Part shown: piece by piece, positions 1 to 6,254 of the stretch | Layout of the letters: every line of letters starts with the position of its first letter | How positions within the stretch are numbered: position 1 is the stretch's first letter | Source of the DNA: Bacteroidales bacterium | Lineage (GTDB): Bacteria; Bacteroidota; Bacteroidia; Bacteroidales; WCHB1-69 | Length of the DNA stretch: 8,800 nucleotides | Direction: 5' to 3' | Assembly: GCA_028683685.1 (NCBI GenBank) | Contig: JAQUHH010000086.1 | Coordinates: 1 to 8,800 of the forward strand | Notes under the pieces: generated by a model | Told to the model about the DNA's origin: nothing | What the model saw: only the letters and a program-made list of their open reading frames with translations | Database searches by the model: none | Position numbers and translations under genes: made by a program

Positions 1-41
1 TTACAAAACACCTAAATCGCTGTATTATAAAAGTGTAGCGT

Positions 42-93
42 AGCGAGAATAACTTTTTTTTGTCTATAAGGGACAAAAAAGTTATTTCCCGCT
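42..93. repeat. Long imperfect inverted repeat (terminator-like hairpin)
   Basis: The left arm (42-64) reads AGCGAG, AATAAC, eight T and GTC. The right arm (72-93) is its near-complement: GAC, six A, GTTATT, TCCCGCT. The arms pair over about 20 bp with one mismatch and small length differences, around a 7-base loop (65-71). It lies just before the first + strand promoter, so it could end transcription of a gene lying left of the window, in either direction. No clean run of T follows the stem on either strand, so the terminator role is an inference. Confidence 0.5.
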
Positions 94-103
94 AAATTTA
101 ATT

Positions 104-132
104 TTGAAGTATGAAAAAAAATGCTAACTTTG
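104..132 (+). promoter_or_regulatory. Bacteroidota-type promoter for the flavin-fold gene
   Basis: TAACTTTG at 125-132 matches the Bacteroidota -7 consensus TAnnTTTG exactly. TTG at 104-106 (within TTTTG) lies 18 bases upstream as the -33 element. Transcription would start near 138, giving a leader of about 65 bases that carries the inverted repeat at 145-171 before the coding region at 205. Confidence 0.6.
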
Positions 133-144
133 AAAAACAATTAA

Positions 145-171
145 ATCAACTAAAGTATATCTATAGTTGAT
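145..171. promoter_or_regulatory. Perfect 8-bp inverted repeat in the leader, possible operator
   Basis: ATCAACTA (145-152) and TAGTTGAT (164-171) are exact reverse complements separated by 11 bases. The repeat begins 12 bases after the -7 box, a fitting place for a repressor dimer or for an RNA hairpin in the leader. No regulator gene lies beside it in the window, so the binding protein is unknown. An 8-bp match of this kind can arise by chance in A+T-rich DNA. Confidence 0.35.
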
Positions 172-191
172 ATCGAAATTGTCCTAACAAC

Positions 192-197
192 GGGGAG
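192..197 (+). promoter_or_regulatory. Shine-Dalgarno-like site ahead of a TTG start
   Basis: GGGGAG at 192-197 is followed after 7 bases by the TTG at 205. It is the only purine-rich site near the beginning of the flavin-fold reading frame and is the main argument for initiation at TTG. Bacteroidota often start translation without a Shine-Dalgarno sequence, so its weight is limited. Confidence 0.35.
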
Positions 198-204
198 TAC
201 TTTA

Positions 205-558
205 TTGTTTCATCAATTTGCAACAGCATCCTGCGATGGCATTCCTAATATTTGCACCATTGGCGCAAAATACATTCGGGAAGATGGTAAAATTGTAGTG
301 GTCGATAATTATTTCAACAAAACACTATCGAATTTGAAAGAGAACACAGAAGTTTCCATTCTTATTCGTCGCGCAAAAGAATCATACCAGATAAAAGGAA
401 CCGCAGTGTATCTTTCGGAAGGGAAGGAATATGAAGAGGCTTATAAATGGATAAAAGCAATAAACGAAAAATATCCTGCCCGAGGTGCTGTCATTATCAC
501 GGTGCATTCGGTTTATAATTCAGCATCAGGAGCTGGTGCCGGCGATAAAATTCAATAA
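205..558 (+). CDS. Pyridoxamine 5'-phosphate oxidase-like flavin-fold protein, short N-terminus
   Basis: This 117-residue protein resembles the small PNPOx-like split-barrel family (Pfam Putative_PNPOx type), which binds FMN, F420 or haem in the cytoplasm. Typical segments are FATASCDGIPN (5-15) for the first strand and turn, VVVDNYFNKTLSNLKEN (31-47), SYQIKGTA (60-67) and a C-terminal GAGAGDKI that corresponds to the usual PGPxAGKKI-like ending. Relatives are, from memory, about 130-140 residues and begin with a helix of some 15 residues that is absent here. The frame has no ATG: the TTG at 205, with GGGGAG 7 bases before it, is the best start in view. The frame stays open upstream to TAA at 151-153, and an ATA at 163 would give a family-like 131 residues, so the original start codon may have been lost. 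A promoter lies at 104-132. The substrate cannot be told. The lipoprotein gene follows after 37 bases and may be co-transcribed. Confidence 0.7.
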   Translation: MFHQFATASCDGIPNICTIGAKYIREDGKIVVVDNYFNKTLSNLKENTEVSILIRRAKESYQIKGTAVYLSEGKEYEEAYKWIKAINEKYPARGAVIITVHSVYNSASGAGAGDKIQ

Positions 559-595
559 GGAATAGTTTTATCCAGTTTTTCTAAAAATAGAATGC

Positions 596-1279
596 ATGAA
601 AAAAAAATTGTATTTCGCATTTTTAATTTTTTTAGGAATGTTGATTTCATGCAATAAAGATATTGAAATTCAAGCTATCAACAATTTCGTTGCATTTGAT
701 ACCATAAAACCCATGGAGTTTTTTCCAGCTTATCCGGGTTCTTATTGGATATACGACAACAATGAAACTTTAAAAGTAGCCAATCAATATGAAAAATACA
801 TCTACAATTCTGCTGGATATACTTCTGAGCCTGAATACGATACACTTGTTTTACCAAAATTTATTTTAAATGGCATTTATAATCAAGGGGATACGTTTGC
901 CTATTTAAAAGAATATTCGCTTTCAAAATCCAGCTCGAGTAATTATAGAGACCCCGCATTTAAAGAACTATTATCCTTAACCGAAGGTTCCGAATTTGTA
1001 ATTGGAGGAGCGGTTCAAGGTCACAAAACAACTGGAAAAACAATTAAAGTTGATACATCCATTTTTATCGGCACACAAAAATATGAAAATGTGATTGTAA
1101 TAATTCAGTTTGATAATTCTTTTCTTTCAGAATTTGCTCAAACCCCAGAGGAATGTGCATTTTTAAGAGAGTATTATGCCAAAAATATTGGATTGATTAA
1201 ACGAGAAAAGAGAAATTATCCAATGGATACTGTTTTTATTAAAGATATTGAAATAACTAAATATGAAATAAATAGATAA
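596..1279 (+). CDS. Lipoprotein of unknown function, probably surface-exposed
   Basis: This 227-residue protein begins with a lipoprotein signal peptide: KKK at 2-4, a hydrophobic stretch and the lipobox LISC, giving lipidation at Cys19. The residues after the cysteine (Asn-Lys-Asp-Ile-Glu) resemble the X-K-(D/E)2 lipoprotein export signal described for Capnocytophaga and Flavobacterium, which suggests display on the outer face of the outer membrane. The mature part has FFPAYPGSYWIYD near 42-54, a motif form that recurs in uncharacterised Bacteroidota lipoproteins, and is otherwise rich in Tyr, Phe and Ile, as in a beta-rich fold. No catalytic motif is visible. The ATG at 596 was chosen because it directly precedes the signal peptide. 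There is no clear promoter in the 37 bases before it, so it may be read from the promoter at 104-132. The gene converges on the PCMD gene, with 156 unremarkable bases between them. Confidence 0.75.
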   Translation: MKKKLYFAFLIFLGMLISCNKDIEIQAINNFVAFDTIKPMEFFPAYPGSYWIYDNNETLKVANQYEKYIYNSAGYTSEPEYDTLVLPKFILNGIYNQGDTFAYLKEYSLSKSSSSNYRDPAFKELLSLTEGSEFVIGGAVQGHKTTGKTIKVDTSIFIGTQKYENVIVIIQFDNSFLSEFAQTPEECAFLREYYAKNIGLIKREKRNYPMDTVFIKDIEITKYEINR

Positions 1280-1435
1280 ATAATTTCTTTATAATGCCAA
1301 ACAAAGTTCTAAAGTTAAAATCTATAAATGACCCGCAAGCAAAATGCATAATTTTTCTATTTCTTATCTTTTTATCTGCCTGAATAGCGTAATTTGTCTC
1401 TAACAGAAAAATAAATTTTTTCTTACAAACATCTA

Positions 1436-2605
1436 TTAATAAATCAGTTTAAAATTATCAACGGTCAACTTACTGCCTGGTGCTCCAATAAAATAATCGC
1501 CTTGATAGCTTGATGTAAGAGTTACAAGGATATGAGTAGGAGTATCCGTTGTAATATCGCCCCAAACGGCATACGGCATCGCTTCAGGATTGGTTTCTGC
1601 CAGATTTCCATCAACACCAAACTTCAATACTCTTTTTTCATAATCTTCTAAGCCCGCTGGTGCAGAACCATGCGCATATTTAATTTCCTGAACAATGGTT
1701 TCCCATTCTGTTTGTGAATCGCCACTTCTAAACCAAGCAACACCCAAGCGTTTTACTTGGTCGCCCTCTCTTTTTTCCAAAACAAGATAAATATCTAATT
1801 TATCAACACCTTCAACAGGATTGAGTCTACCATTTAATAAACCTAGAGCGGGAGTATATTTATAGTCGACCTGAAAAGATTTGGGTATTTCCGAAAAAGG
1901 ATATCCCAAAACAGAATGAGCATTGACTAAATTTCCCAATTCGAATGTGCCTAAATAAAGATTTCCAGCGGCAATTCCTTTGTAACCACCCAAAGCCCCA
2001 GCAGCTAAAGATCCCATATTTTGCGTAGTTAATTCGGCAGCATATTGATTGGGAGCTGTTTCGAGACGTACCGATGGAAAATTGGCAGTAGAACCCAATG
2101 ACTTAGCACTTGCAACACCCTGATTCCCAGTACCCCAAGCTTTTTCATCGGCATTCTTCCCAATTTCAAAATAGCTTACTTGGCTCTGCGAGGTTTCATA
2201 CCACATATCGAAACTACTATTTGGAATTTGGAATCCAACAGTATCTTCACTCCCACTGCCACCACTGCTAACCACTATTACTTTTACAAAATATACTTTA
2301 CTACTGCCATCTTCAGCATAAACGGTATATGATTTAGGGGAAGAAAAATCTTGCTTTTCACCAACTTTTGGCAAAACGCTTGCATAATCCGATACCGTAA
2401 TATTTGTAGCACTCAAATATAATGAATTGTCCTCGGGAACTTGCACAAAAATGCTGTCGTCCTTAAATTGGGTAGCACCAATTTGTTTTTCCAGCACAAA
2501 ATCAAAAATCTCTTTTTCTGATAATTTTCCAAAATAATCTCTGGTTGAACATCCGCTCAAAATAATGCCTATTAGAAATAAGAAACCGATTGTTTTTTTA
2601 ATCAT
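1436..2605 (-). CDS. PCMD-domain lipoprotein with DUF5018-like N-terminal domain
   Basis: This 389-residue lipoprotein has a signal peptide with lipobox LSGC and predicted lipidation at Cys19. Residues about 32-112 resemble a DUF5018-type Ig-like domain: IFDFVLEKQIG, SIFVQVP, NITVSDYASVLP, then DFSSPKSYTVYAEDG and an alternating hydrophobic last strand. A Gly/Ser linker (113-120) leads into a C-terminal domain (about 125-389) like Pfam PCMD, the putative carbohydrate metabolism domain of Bacteroidota. Signs of it are FDMWY (132-136), WGTGNQG (157-163), and an ending with SSYQGDYFIGAPGSKL followed by TVDNFKLIY. Activity and ligand are not established for the family; the name comes from genomic context and a jelly-roll-like fold. 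No LES-like signal follows the cysteine (Ser-Thr-Arg-Asp). The gene starts 12 bases after the beta-barrel gene, so the two almost certainly share an mRNA and may cooperate at the outer membrane. Confidence 0.85.
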   Translation of the reverse strand: MIKKTIGFLFLIGIILSGCSTRDYFGKLSEKEIFDFVLEKQIGATQFKDDSIFVQVPEDNSLYLSATNITVSDYASVLPKVGEKQDFSSPKSYTVYAEDGSSKVYFVKVIVVSSGGSGSEDTVGFQIPNSSFDMWYETSQSQVSYFEIGKNADEKAWGTGNQGVASAKSLGSTANFPSVRLETAPNQYAAELTTQNMGSLAAGALGGYKGIAAGNLYLGTFELGNLVNAHSVLGYPFSEIPKSFQVDYKYTPALGLLNGRLNPVEGVDKLDIYLVLEKREGDQVKRLGVAWFRSGDSQTEWETIVQEIKYAHGSAPAGLEDYEKRVLKFGVDGNLAETNPEAMPYAVWGDITTDTPTHILVTLTSSYQGDYFIGAPGSKLTVDNFKLIY

Positions 2606-2617
2606 AATCGTATGTTT

Positions 2618-3403
2618 TTAAAAATAATATGAAAATCCAAAACCTACTTTTAGCAAATCAAATTTCAAATTAAGATTGGTAGATTTGTTTTGTGAATCAA
2701 TTTTGCGATCGCTTTCAGGTGGGAGATTATTTGGAGGGTAAGTGTAGCTTACATCCTCAAGGGAATGTGAAAATCCCAATACCCCCATATTTAGGTCGAA
2801 TGCAAAATTATCGGTAAAAAAAATCAAAATGCCCGGGCGAATGTTTAGTCCCATACTGTTCTCTACCGAATATTTGCGTTCTAATATGTTGCCAACATAG
2901 GTTTCAGAGGGTCCGTTTTCGTATCCATAAAACAGCTCTGTTTGATTGGTTATAAAGAAAACATTCTTTTCTGATATCGGAATGTAATTTTTAATGAATC
3001 CTACTACCCCATAACTTCTTTTAAAGTTTCGAATTTCTCTTTGAAAAGAATTATTTAAAAGATCAACCACTAAATTAACTTTAGATTCTCCAAACTGAAC
3101 TCCTAAACCAACACTCAAATTCTCTTTTATAAAATACGAACCTTCCAATCGTAAATTAATAGCATGTTGATCAAAAGTCTCTACATCTGCTAGTAATAAA
3201 TCGATATTAGAAAGTTCAGTGGATTTAGCCGATAATGTTCCACCCAACGACCAAACTCCCTTTACCAAATGTTTTCCGGCTGAATACGGGGAAGATTTGG
3301 CAGGTGGATCATCGGTCTTTGCTGAAAGGACAAACTCTGTTCGACCCATCGTTAAATTTGCAATTAAAATTCCAAAGAGCAGAAAAAGAAAAGATTTTTT
3401 CAT
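2618..3403 (-). CDS. Outer-membrane beta-barrel protein
   Basis: This 261-residue protein has a Sec signal peptide (KK at 2-3, hydrophobic 4-15, probable cleavage around 20-29) and no lipobox. The mature part consists of alternating hydrophobic/polar strands separated by short turns and longer polar loops: HAINLRLEGSYFI (80-92), LSVGLGVQFG (96-105), GLNIRPGILIFF (185-196), FAFDLNMGVLGFSHS (200-214). It ends in LKVGFGFSYYF, and a C-terminal Phe is the classic signal for the BAM assembly machine. Size and pattern suggest a small barrel of the OprF-N/OmpW-like kind, of unknown role. I chose the ATG at 3403 because a longer form would need TTG at 3421, which lies within the predicted promoter. 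A promoter at 3419-3446 gives a leader of roughly 8-10 bases. The PCMD lipoprotein follows after 12 bases, and the LytTR regulator gene ends 76 bases upstream. Confidence 0.8.
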   Translation of the reverse strand: MKKSFLFLLFGILIANLTMGRTEFVLSAKTDDPPAKSSPYSAGKHLVKGVWSLGGTLSAKSTELSNIDLLLADVETFDQHAINLRLEGSYFIKENLSVGLGVQFGESKVNLVVDLLNNSFQREIRNFKRSYGVVGFIKNYIPISEKNVFFITNQTELFYGYENGPSETYVGNILERKYSVENSMGLNIRPGILIFFTDNFAFDLNMGVLGFSHSLEDVSYTYPPNNLPPESDRKIDSQNKSTNLNLKFDLLKVGFGFSYYF

Positions 3404-3418
3404 GTAGATTATTTTTTG

Positions 3419-3446
3419 CAAAGGTATATAAAAATGATGTTTACAA
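3419..3446 (-). promoter_or_regulatory. Bacteroidota-type promoter for the barrel/PCMD unit
   Basis: On the - strand the sequence reads TTG (3446-3444), 17 bases, then TACCTTTG (3426-3419), an exact match to TAnnTTTG. Transcription would begin near 3412, only about 9 bases ahead of the ATG at 3403. The promoter sits in the 76-base gap after the response-regulator gene, so the barrel and PCMD genes can be expressed independently of the regulatory operon. About 33 bases remain between the -33 element and the regulator stop codon, so any upstream activator site would reach into the regulator gene. Confidence 0.65.
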
Positions 3447-3479
3447 TATTAAAATAAAAATTTCATAGCCATGGGCAAA

Positions 3480-4217
3480 CTAATTTCTTAGTTTTTTGTA
3501 GCCTGCTTGGCTCACATTCACAGAATCACCGTTTTTCATCTTTGCACAATAAGCGTCTTTTGATAAAGCTTCAATACTTTGTAAGCCATCAATATTAATG
3601 ATGTATTTTCGATGAACACGAATAAATTTATCTAAGTTTAAATGATTTTCCAAATAAGACATCGTCTCTTTATGAATAAATTTTTCAGCCATAGTGTATA
3701 CATTTACATAATCATCATTGGCTTCAAAATATAAGATTTCATTTACTGGAACATGGTAGATTTTTGAACCTTTGCGAATTAACAAGCGTTCAATAATTTC
3801 TTTTTTCATTTTTTCTGTCAAAAGCAATTTCTCTTTTCCATCTGAAATTTGATTTGAATTTATACGAAAAATAGCCTTTTCAAGAGCCGCAAAAAGTCGC
3901 TCTTTGTTAAATGGTTTCATCAAATAATCAACGGCATTGATTTCAAAAGCTTTCACCGCATATTCATCAAAAGCAGTACAAAAAATTATTTCTGGACCAT
4001 CGGTTAAAAATTCCAACAATTCAAAACCATTTATTTTAGGCATTTGAATATCTAAAAACATTAAATCAAGGCTATTATTATGCAAAATTTTTATACACTC
4101 TTGAGCATTTGAACATTCAGCAACAATCTCAACATCCTCGCGTTCAGACAGAAAATTCCGAATGATATCCCGTGCTAATGATTCATCATCAACAATAATG
4201 ACTCGTACTTTATTCAT
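3480..4217 (-). CDS. LytTR-family response regulator
   Basis: This 245-residue cytoplasmic transcription regulator has an N-terminal receiver domain (about 3-118). It has the acidic pair Asp10-Asp11 in VRVIIVDDE, the phospho-acceptor Asp56 in FLDIQMP, Thr81 in FCTAFDEYAVKAF and Lys101 in LMKPF, so every residue needed for phosphorylation is present. A linker (about 119-145) leads to a LytTR DNA-binding domain (about 146-245) with IYHVPVNEILYFEANDDYV and the diagnostic FIRVHRKYIIN (198-208). LytTR domains bind pairs of short direct repeats near promoters. The ATG at 4217 was chosen over an in-frame start at 4247 because the receiver domain begins directly after it and because it makes an 8-base ATGAATAA overlap with the kinase stop codon, typical of translational coupling. 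The kinase gene upstream encodes the evident partner. Confidence 0.93.
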   Translation of the reverse strand: MNKVRVIIVDDESLARDIIRNFLSEREDVEIVAECSNAQECIKILHNNSLDLMFLDIQMPKINGFELLEFLTDGPEIIFCTAFDEYAVKAFEINAVDYLMKPFNKERLFAALEKAIFRINSNQISDGKEKLLLTEKMKKEIIERLLIRKGSKIYHVPVNEILYFEANDDYVNVYTMAEKFIHKETMSYLENHLNLDKFIRVHRKYIINIDGLQSIEALSKDAYCAKMKNGDSVNVSQAGYKKLRN

Positions 4218-5265
4218 TTTTGAAAGGTATTGAAATGATAACTTCAAAGATATTATTTTTTGAACTAATATTAATTCTGTTTAATGAACCATATAAATTT
4301 TTTAAACGACTTTGAATATTACTCAATCCACTTTTGGTTCCTTGTGGGGATGTATTTCCCGATTCATAATTGTTGCTAACAGAAATAATAAGCTGTTTAT
4401 CAGCATTATGCAATTCTTTTGCCGAGACATTTAGGCGAATAAATACACCTTCCACACAGCCATATAAACCATGTTTTACGGCATTTTCAATAAGCGGCTG
4501 AATTAGCATCGCTGGCATTAGAGCATCATAGCAAGTTTCGCAAACTTCAATTTGAACATTTAGTGCATCTCCAAATCTGTTTTTTTCTATATTAATGTAT
4601 TTTTCGGCATATCGTATTTCTTCCAATACGCTCACAAATTGATGTTTGGATGAATGAATAGAATAACGCATAAAATCTGAAAGTTCGACCAACATTTTAC
4701 TTGCTCTATCTGAATCTGAATAAATCAGTGAATTTAATGAGTTAAGGGAATTAAATAAAAAATGTGGATTTATCTGATTACGAAGTAATTGGAGTTCCGA
4801 ATCTCGTAATAAGTTATTTAAATGTGCTTCATCGTTTATCCTTTTTCTAAAGCTATCCAAATTTTGCCGTAAGTAAAAAAACACAATCATATTAGTGTAC
4901 AGCAAAATGCCAATTATGGAGCGAAAAACTAAACTTTGGTGAATAAAAATTTGATATTCGACCGAAGAAATCAGAAAAAGACTAATGTAATAAGAAACGA
5001 ATAACCAAACAATGATAAAAACAACGGCTATACTCAGGTGATTTATCATAATATCCAAAGTTCTTTTTTTGAATAAATCGGCATATTTTACCGAATACCA
5101 CAACGAAAATCCAATCAAAAAAAAGAGCGTAATAAAAACAAAGCTATCTAAAAAAGCGTAGTCTAAACTTTTATAAAAACCGAGGTTTAGCGTAAGCGTA
5201 AAGAACAATATGCTTACGAGCCATATGGCTCCATATGTAATTTTATGAAAAGAGCTATTCAACAT
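4210..5265 (-). CDS. LytS-type sensor histidine kinase (His_kinase family)
   Basis: This 351-residue inner-membrane kinase has four predicted transmembrane segments (about 11-30, 38-58, 75-100, 113-133) with very short loops and no large periplasmic sensor domain. A coiled-coil-like stretch (134-162) follows, then the His_kinase motif QINPHFLFNSLNSL (164-177) with phospho-acceptor His168. The ATPase part has LIQPLIENAVKHG (254-266), where Asn261 would bind Mg-ATP, and a glycine-rich GTKSGLSNIQSRL (309-321). All key residues look intact. Kinases with few extracytoplasmic residues usually sense within the membrane or through a partner protein; the LiaF-like gene one base upstream (TAA, A, ATG) suggests such a partner. 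A CETC motif (242-245) between the two catalytic motifs is unusual but may mean nothing. It should phosphorylate the LytTR regulator encoded next. Confidence 0.93.
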   Translation of the reverse strand: MLNSSFHKITYGAIWLVSILFFTLTLNLGFYKSLDYAFLDSFVFITLFFLIGFSLWYSVKYADLFKKRTLDIMINHLSIAVVFIIVWLFVSYYISLFLISSVEYQIFIHQSLVFRSIIGILLYTNMIVFFYLRQNLDSFRKRINDEAHLNNLLRDSELQLLRNQINPHFLFNSLNSLNSLIYSDSDRASKMLVELSDFMRYSIHSSKHQFVSVLEEIRYAEKYINIEKNRFGDALNVQIEVCETCYDALMPAMLIQPLIENAVKHGLYGCVEGVFIRLNVSAKELHNADKQLIISVSNNYESGNTSPQGTKSGLSNIQSRLKNLYGSLNRINISSKNNIFEVIISIPFKNE

Positions 5266-5266
5266 T

Positions 5267-6058
5267 TTAAATAGTTTTTGTTTCGCATCCGCCCAAAAAA
5301 CATATTCCTTTGATTATAAGCCGTTTAGAATAGTCAAAATGAGTTATTTTTCGTTCATCCGTAAATCCACCTAAAATTGCTACTCCATCAAATCGCACAT
5401 CCCAGTCGGAAGGAACAATGATAGAAGTTCCGCCCAGTACGCAAGTCAAATCAATAACAGCACCTTCTTCGCTTATTTTTATATTGGTTAAATCGAGAGA
5501 AGACCCCCCAAAAACAGAAACTATTTTGGCATATTTAAAATTTTCAGCATGAATTATTTTTTCGCTGCCCCCAAAAATATTTACCTCTTCAAAGCTTTCA
5601 TCAATTTTCTCCATCCCTTTGTCAAGTCTTTTATCACGACTCAATAAACGACTTTTAAAAATAATAATCACGCCAATTAAAATAATGATGGCGGGCCAAA
5701 TAAAGGAGGCAATTGACAAATCAATCCCGACAAAATCAGTTCCTATAAAATAGCCACCAATAACCATTAATATTAATCCAAAGACAAATTCATTGCCCCA
5801 TAAATTAATAAATCCAATGGCTACCAATAGCATCTGCCAAGAAAAAATTACATTTGTCACCTCTGGCTCTAATGTCCCCGCATTCTTCATCAACAACAAA
5901 ATTCCTACAGTAATAACAGTAAGACCAAATACTATTGATTTTACACCCCGCATAATGGGTGAGGCTTTGTGTTTTTTATGCATTTGAAAATGAAAACCTT
6001 TAAAATCTTTCCTTTTTTCAGGTTCATTGTATTCTTCGTAATCTTCGTGATTTTCCAT
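5267..6058 (-). CDS. LiaF-like membrane protein (LiaF-type TM region plus LiaF-like C-terminal domain)
   Basis: This 263-residue protein has a charged cytoplasmic N-terminus (1-38, rich in Glu, Lys and His) and then four hydrophobic segments (about 40-57, 71-87, 91-108, 115-134), typical of the LiaI/LiaF-like transmembrane region (DUF5668 type). A charged linker (135-157) leads to a C-terminal domain like that of LiaF. This domain shows five Gly-Gly turns in hydrophobic strands: NIFGGS (160-165), VFGGS (182-186), VLGGT (207-211), ILGGF (228-232) and FLGGC (254-258), plus SIIVPSDWDVRFDG. Such repeats suit a short beta-helix. In Firmicutes LiaF restrains the kinase LiaS until the envelope is damaged; a similar job for the adjacent kinase is inferred. 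ATG at 6058 was chosen over the TTG at 6085, which lies in the predicted -7 box. It is the first gene of the three-gene operon. Confidence 0.88.
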   Translation of the reverse strand: MENHEDYEEYNEPEKRKDFKGFHFQMHKKHKASPIMRGVKSIVFGLTVITVGILLLMKNAGTLEPEVTNVIFSWQMLLVAIGFINLWGNEFVFGLILMVIGGYFIGTDFVGIDLSIASFIWPAIIILIGVIIIFKSRLLSRDKRLDKGMEKIDESFEEVNIFGGSEKIIHAENFKYAKIVSVFGGSSLDLTNIKISEEGAVIDLTCVLGGTSIIVPSDWDVRFDGVAILGGFTDERKITHFDYSKRLIIKGICFLGGCETKTI

Positions 6059-6082
6059 ACTGTTTTTTTTAAAATTATAGAA

Positions 6083-6090
6083 CAAAGTTA
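6083..6090 (-). promoter_or_regulatory. -7 box for the LiaF-like/kinase/regulator operon
   Basis: On the - strand TAACTTTG (6090-6083) matches TAnnTTTG exactly and would place the transcription start near 6076, about 18 bases before the ATG at 6058. The only nearby upstream TTG (6105-6103) is 12 bases away, closer than the usual 17-20, so the -33 element is weak or absent. Such a promoter may need an activator, possibly the encoded LytTR regulator, but I see no convincing paired repeat in 6100-6254. Confidence 0.45.
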
Positions 6091-6254
6091 AACCAGCTTT
6101 ATCAATTTCCCTTTTCTTTTCGGTGAATGGCGGAAAACATCCAGTGAATAACTTTTTTAAAAATCAAAACGTATCAACGATTATCTTTGTCACCAGAAAT
6201 TATAATTCTAAAAAATATCATTTTAGTAAGACTTATGTTTTCTTAATGATTGTT

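Noticed and set aside
1..41. Possible end of a gene entering from the left edge.
   Set aside because: Only about 40 bases precede the hairpin and no frame there can be tied to a protein.
111..170. A 19-codon reading frame starting with ATG at 111 (MKKNANFEKQ...) on the + strand.
   Set aside because: Its start codon lies between the two elements of the promoter at 104-132, so it would not be on that transcript, and it resembles no known peptide.
1405..1423. AGAAAAA-TAAAT-TTTTTCT hairpin between the convergent genes, as a shared terminator.
   Set aside because: The stem is almost wholly A-T pairs and weak; such a match is expected by chance in this DNA.
3219..3468. Two overlapping + strand frames inside and just beyond the barrel gene.
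   Set aside because: They lie antisense to a well-supported signal-peptide-bearing gene and its promoter and have no protein-like features.
6145..6157. The 13 bases GAATAACTTTTTT here also occur at 47-59, hinting at a dispersed repeat.
   Set aside because: The match is mostly a T-run in A+T-rich DNA, flanks differ, and only the first copy is part of a hairpin.
6086..6254. Search for paired LytTR direct repeats ahead of the regulatory operon.
   Set aside because: Short similarities such as CGTATCA/CGATTATC are too degenerate to call a binding site.
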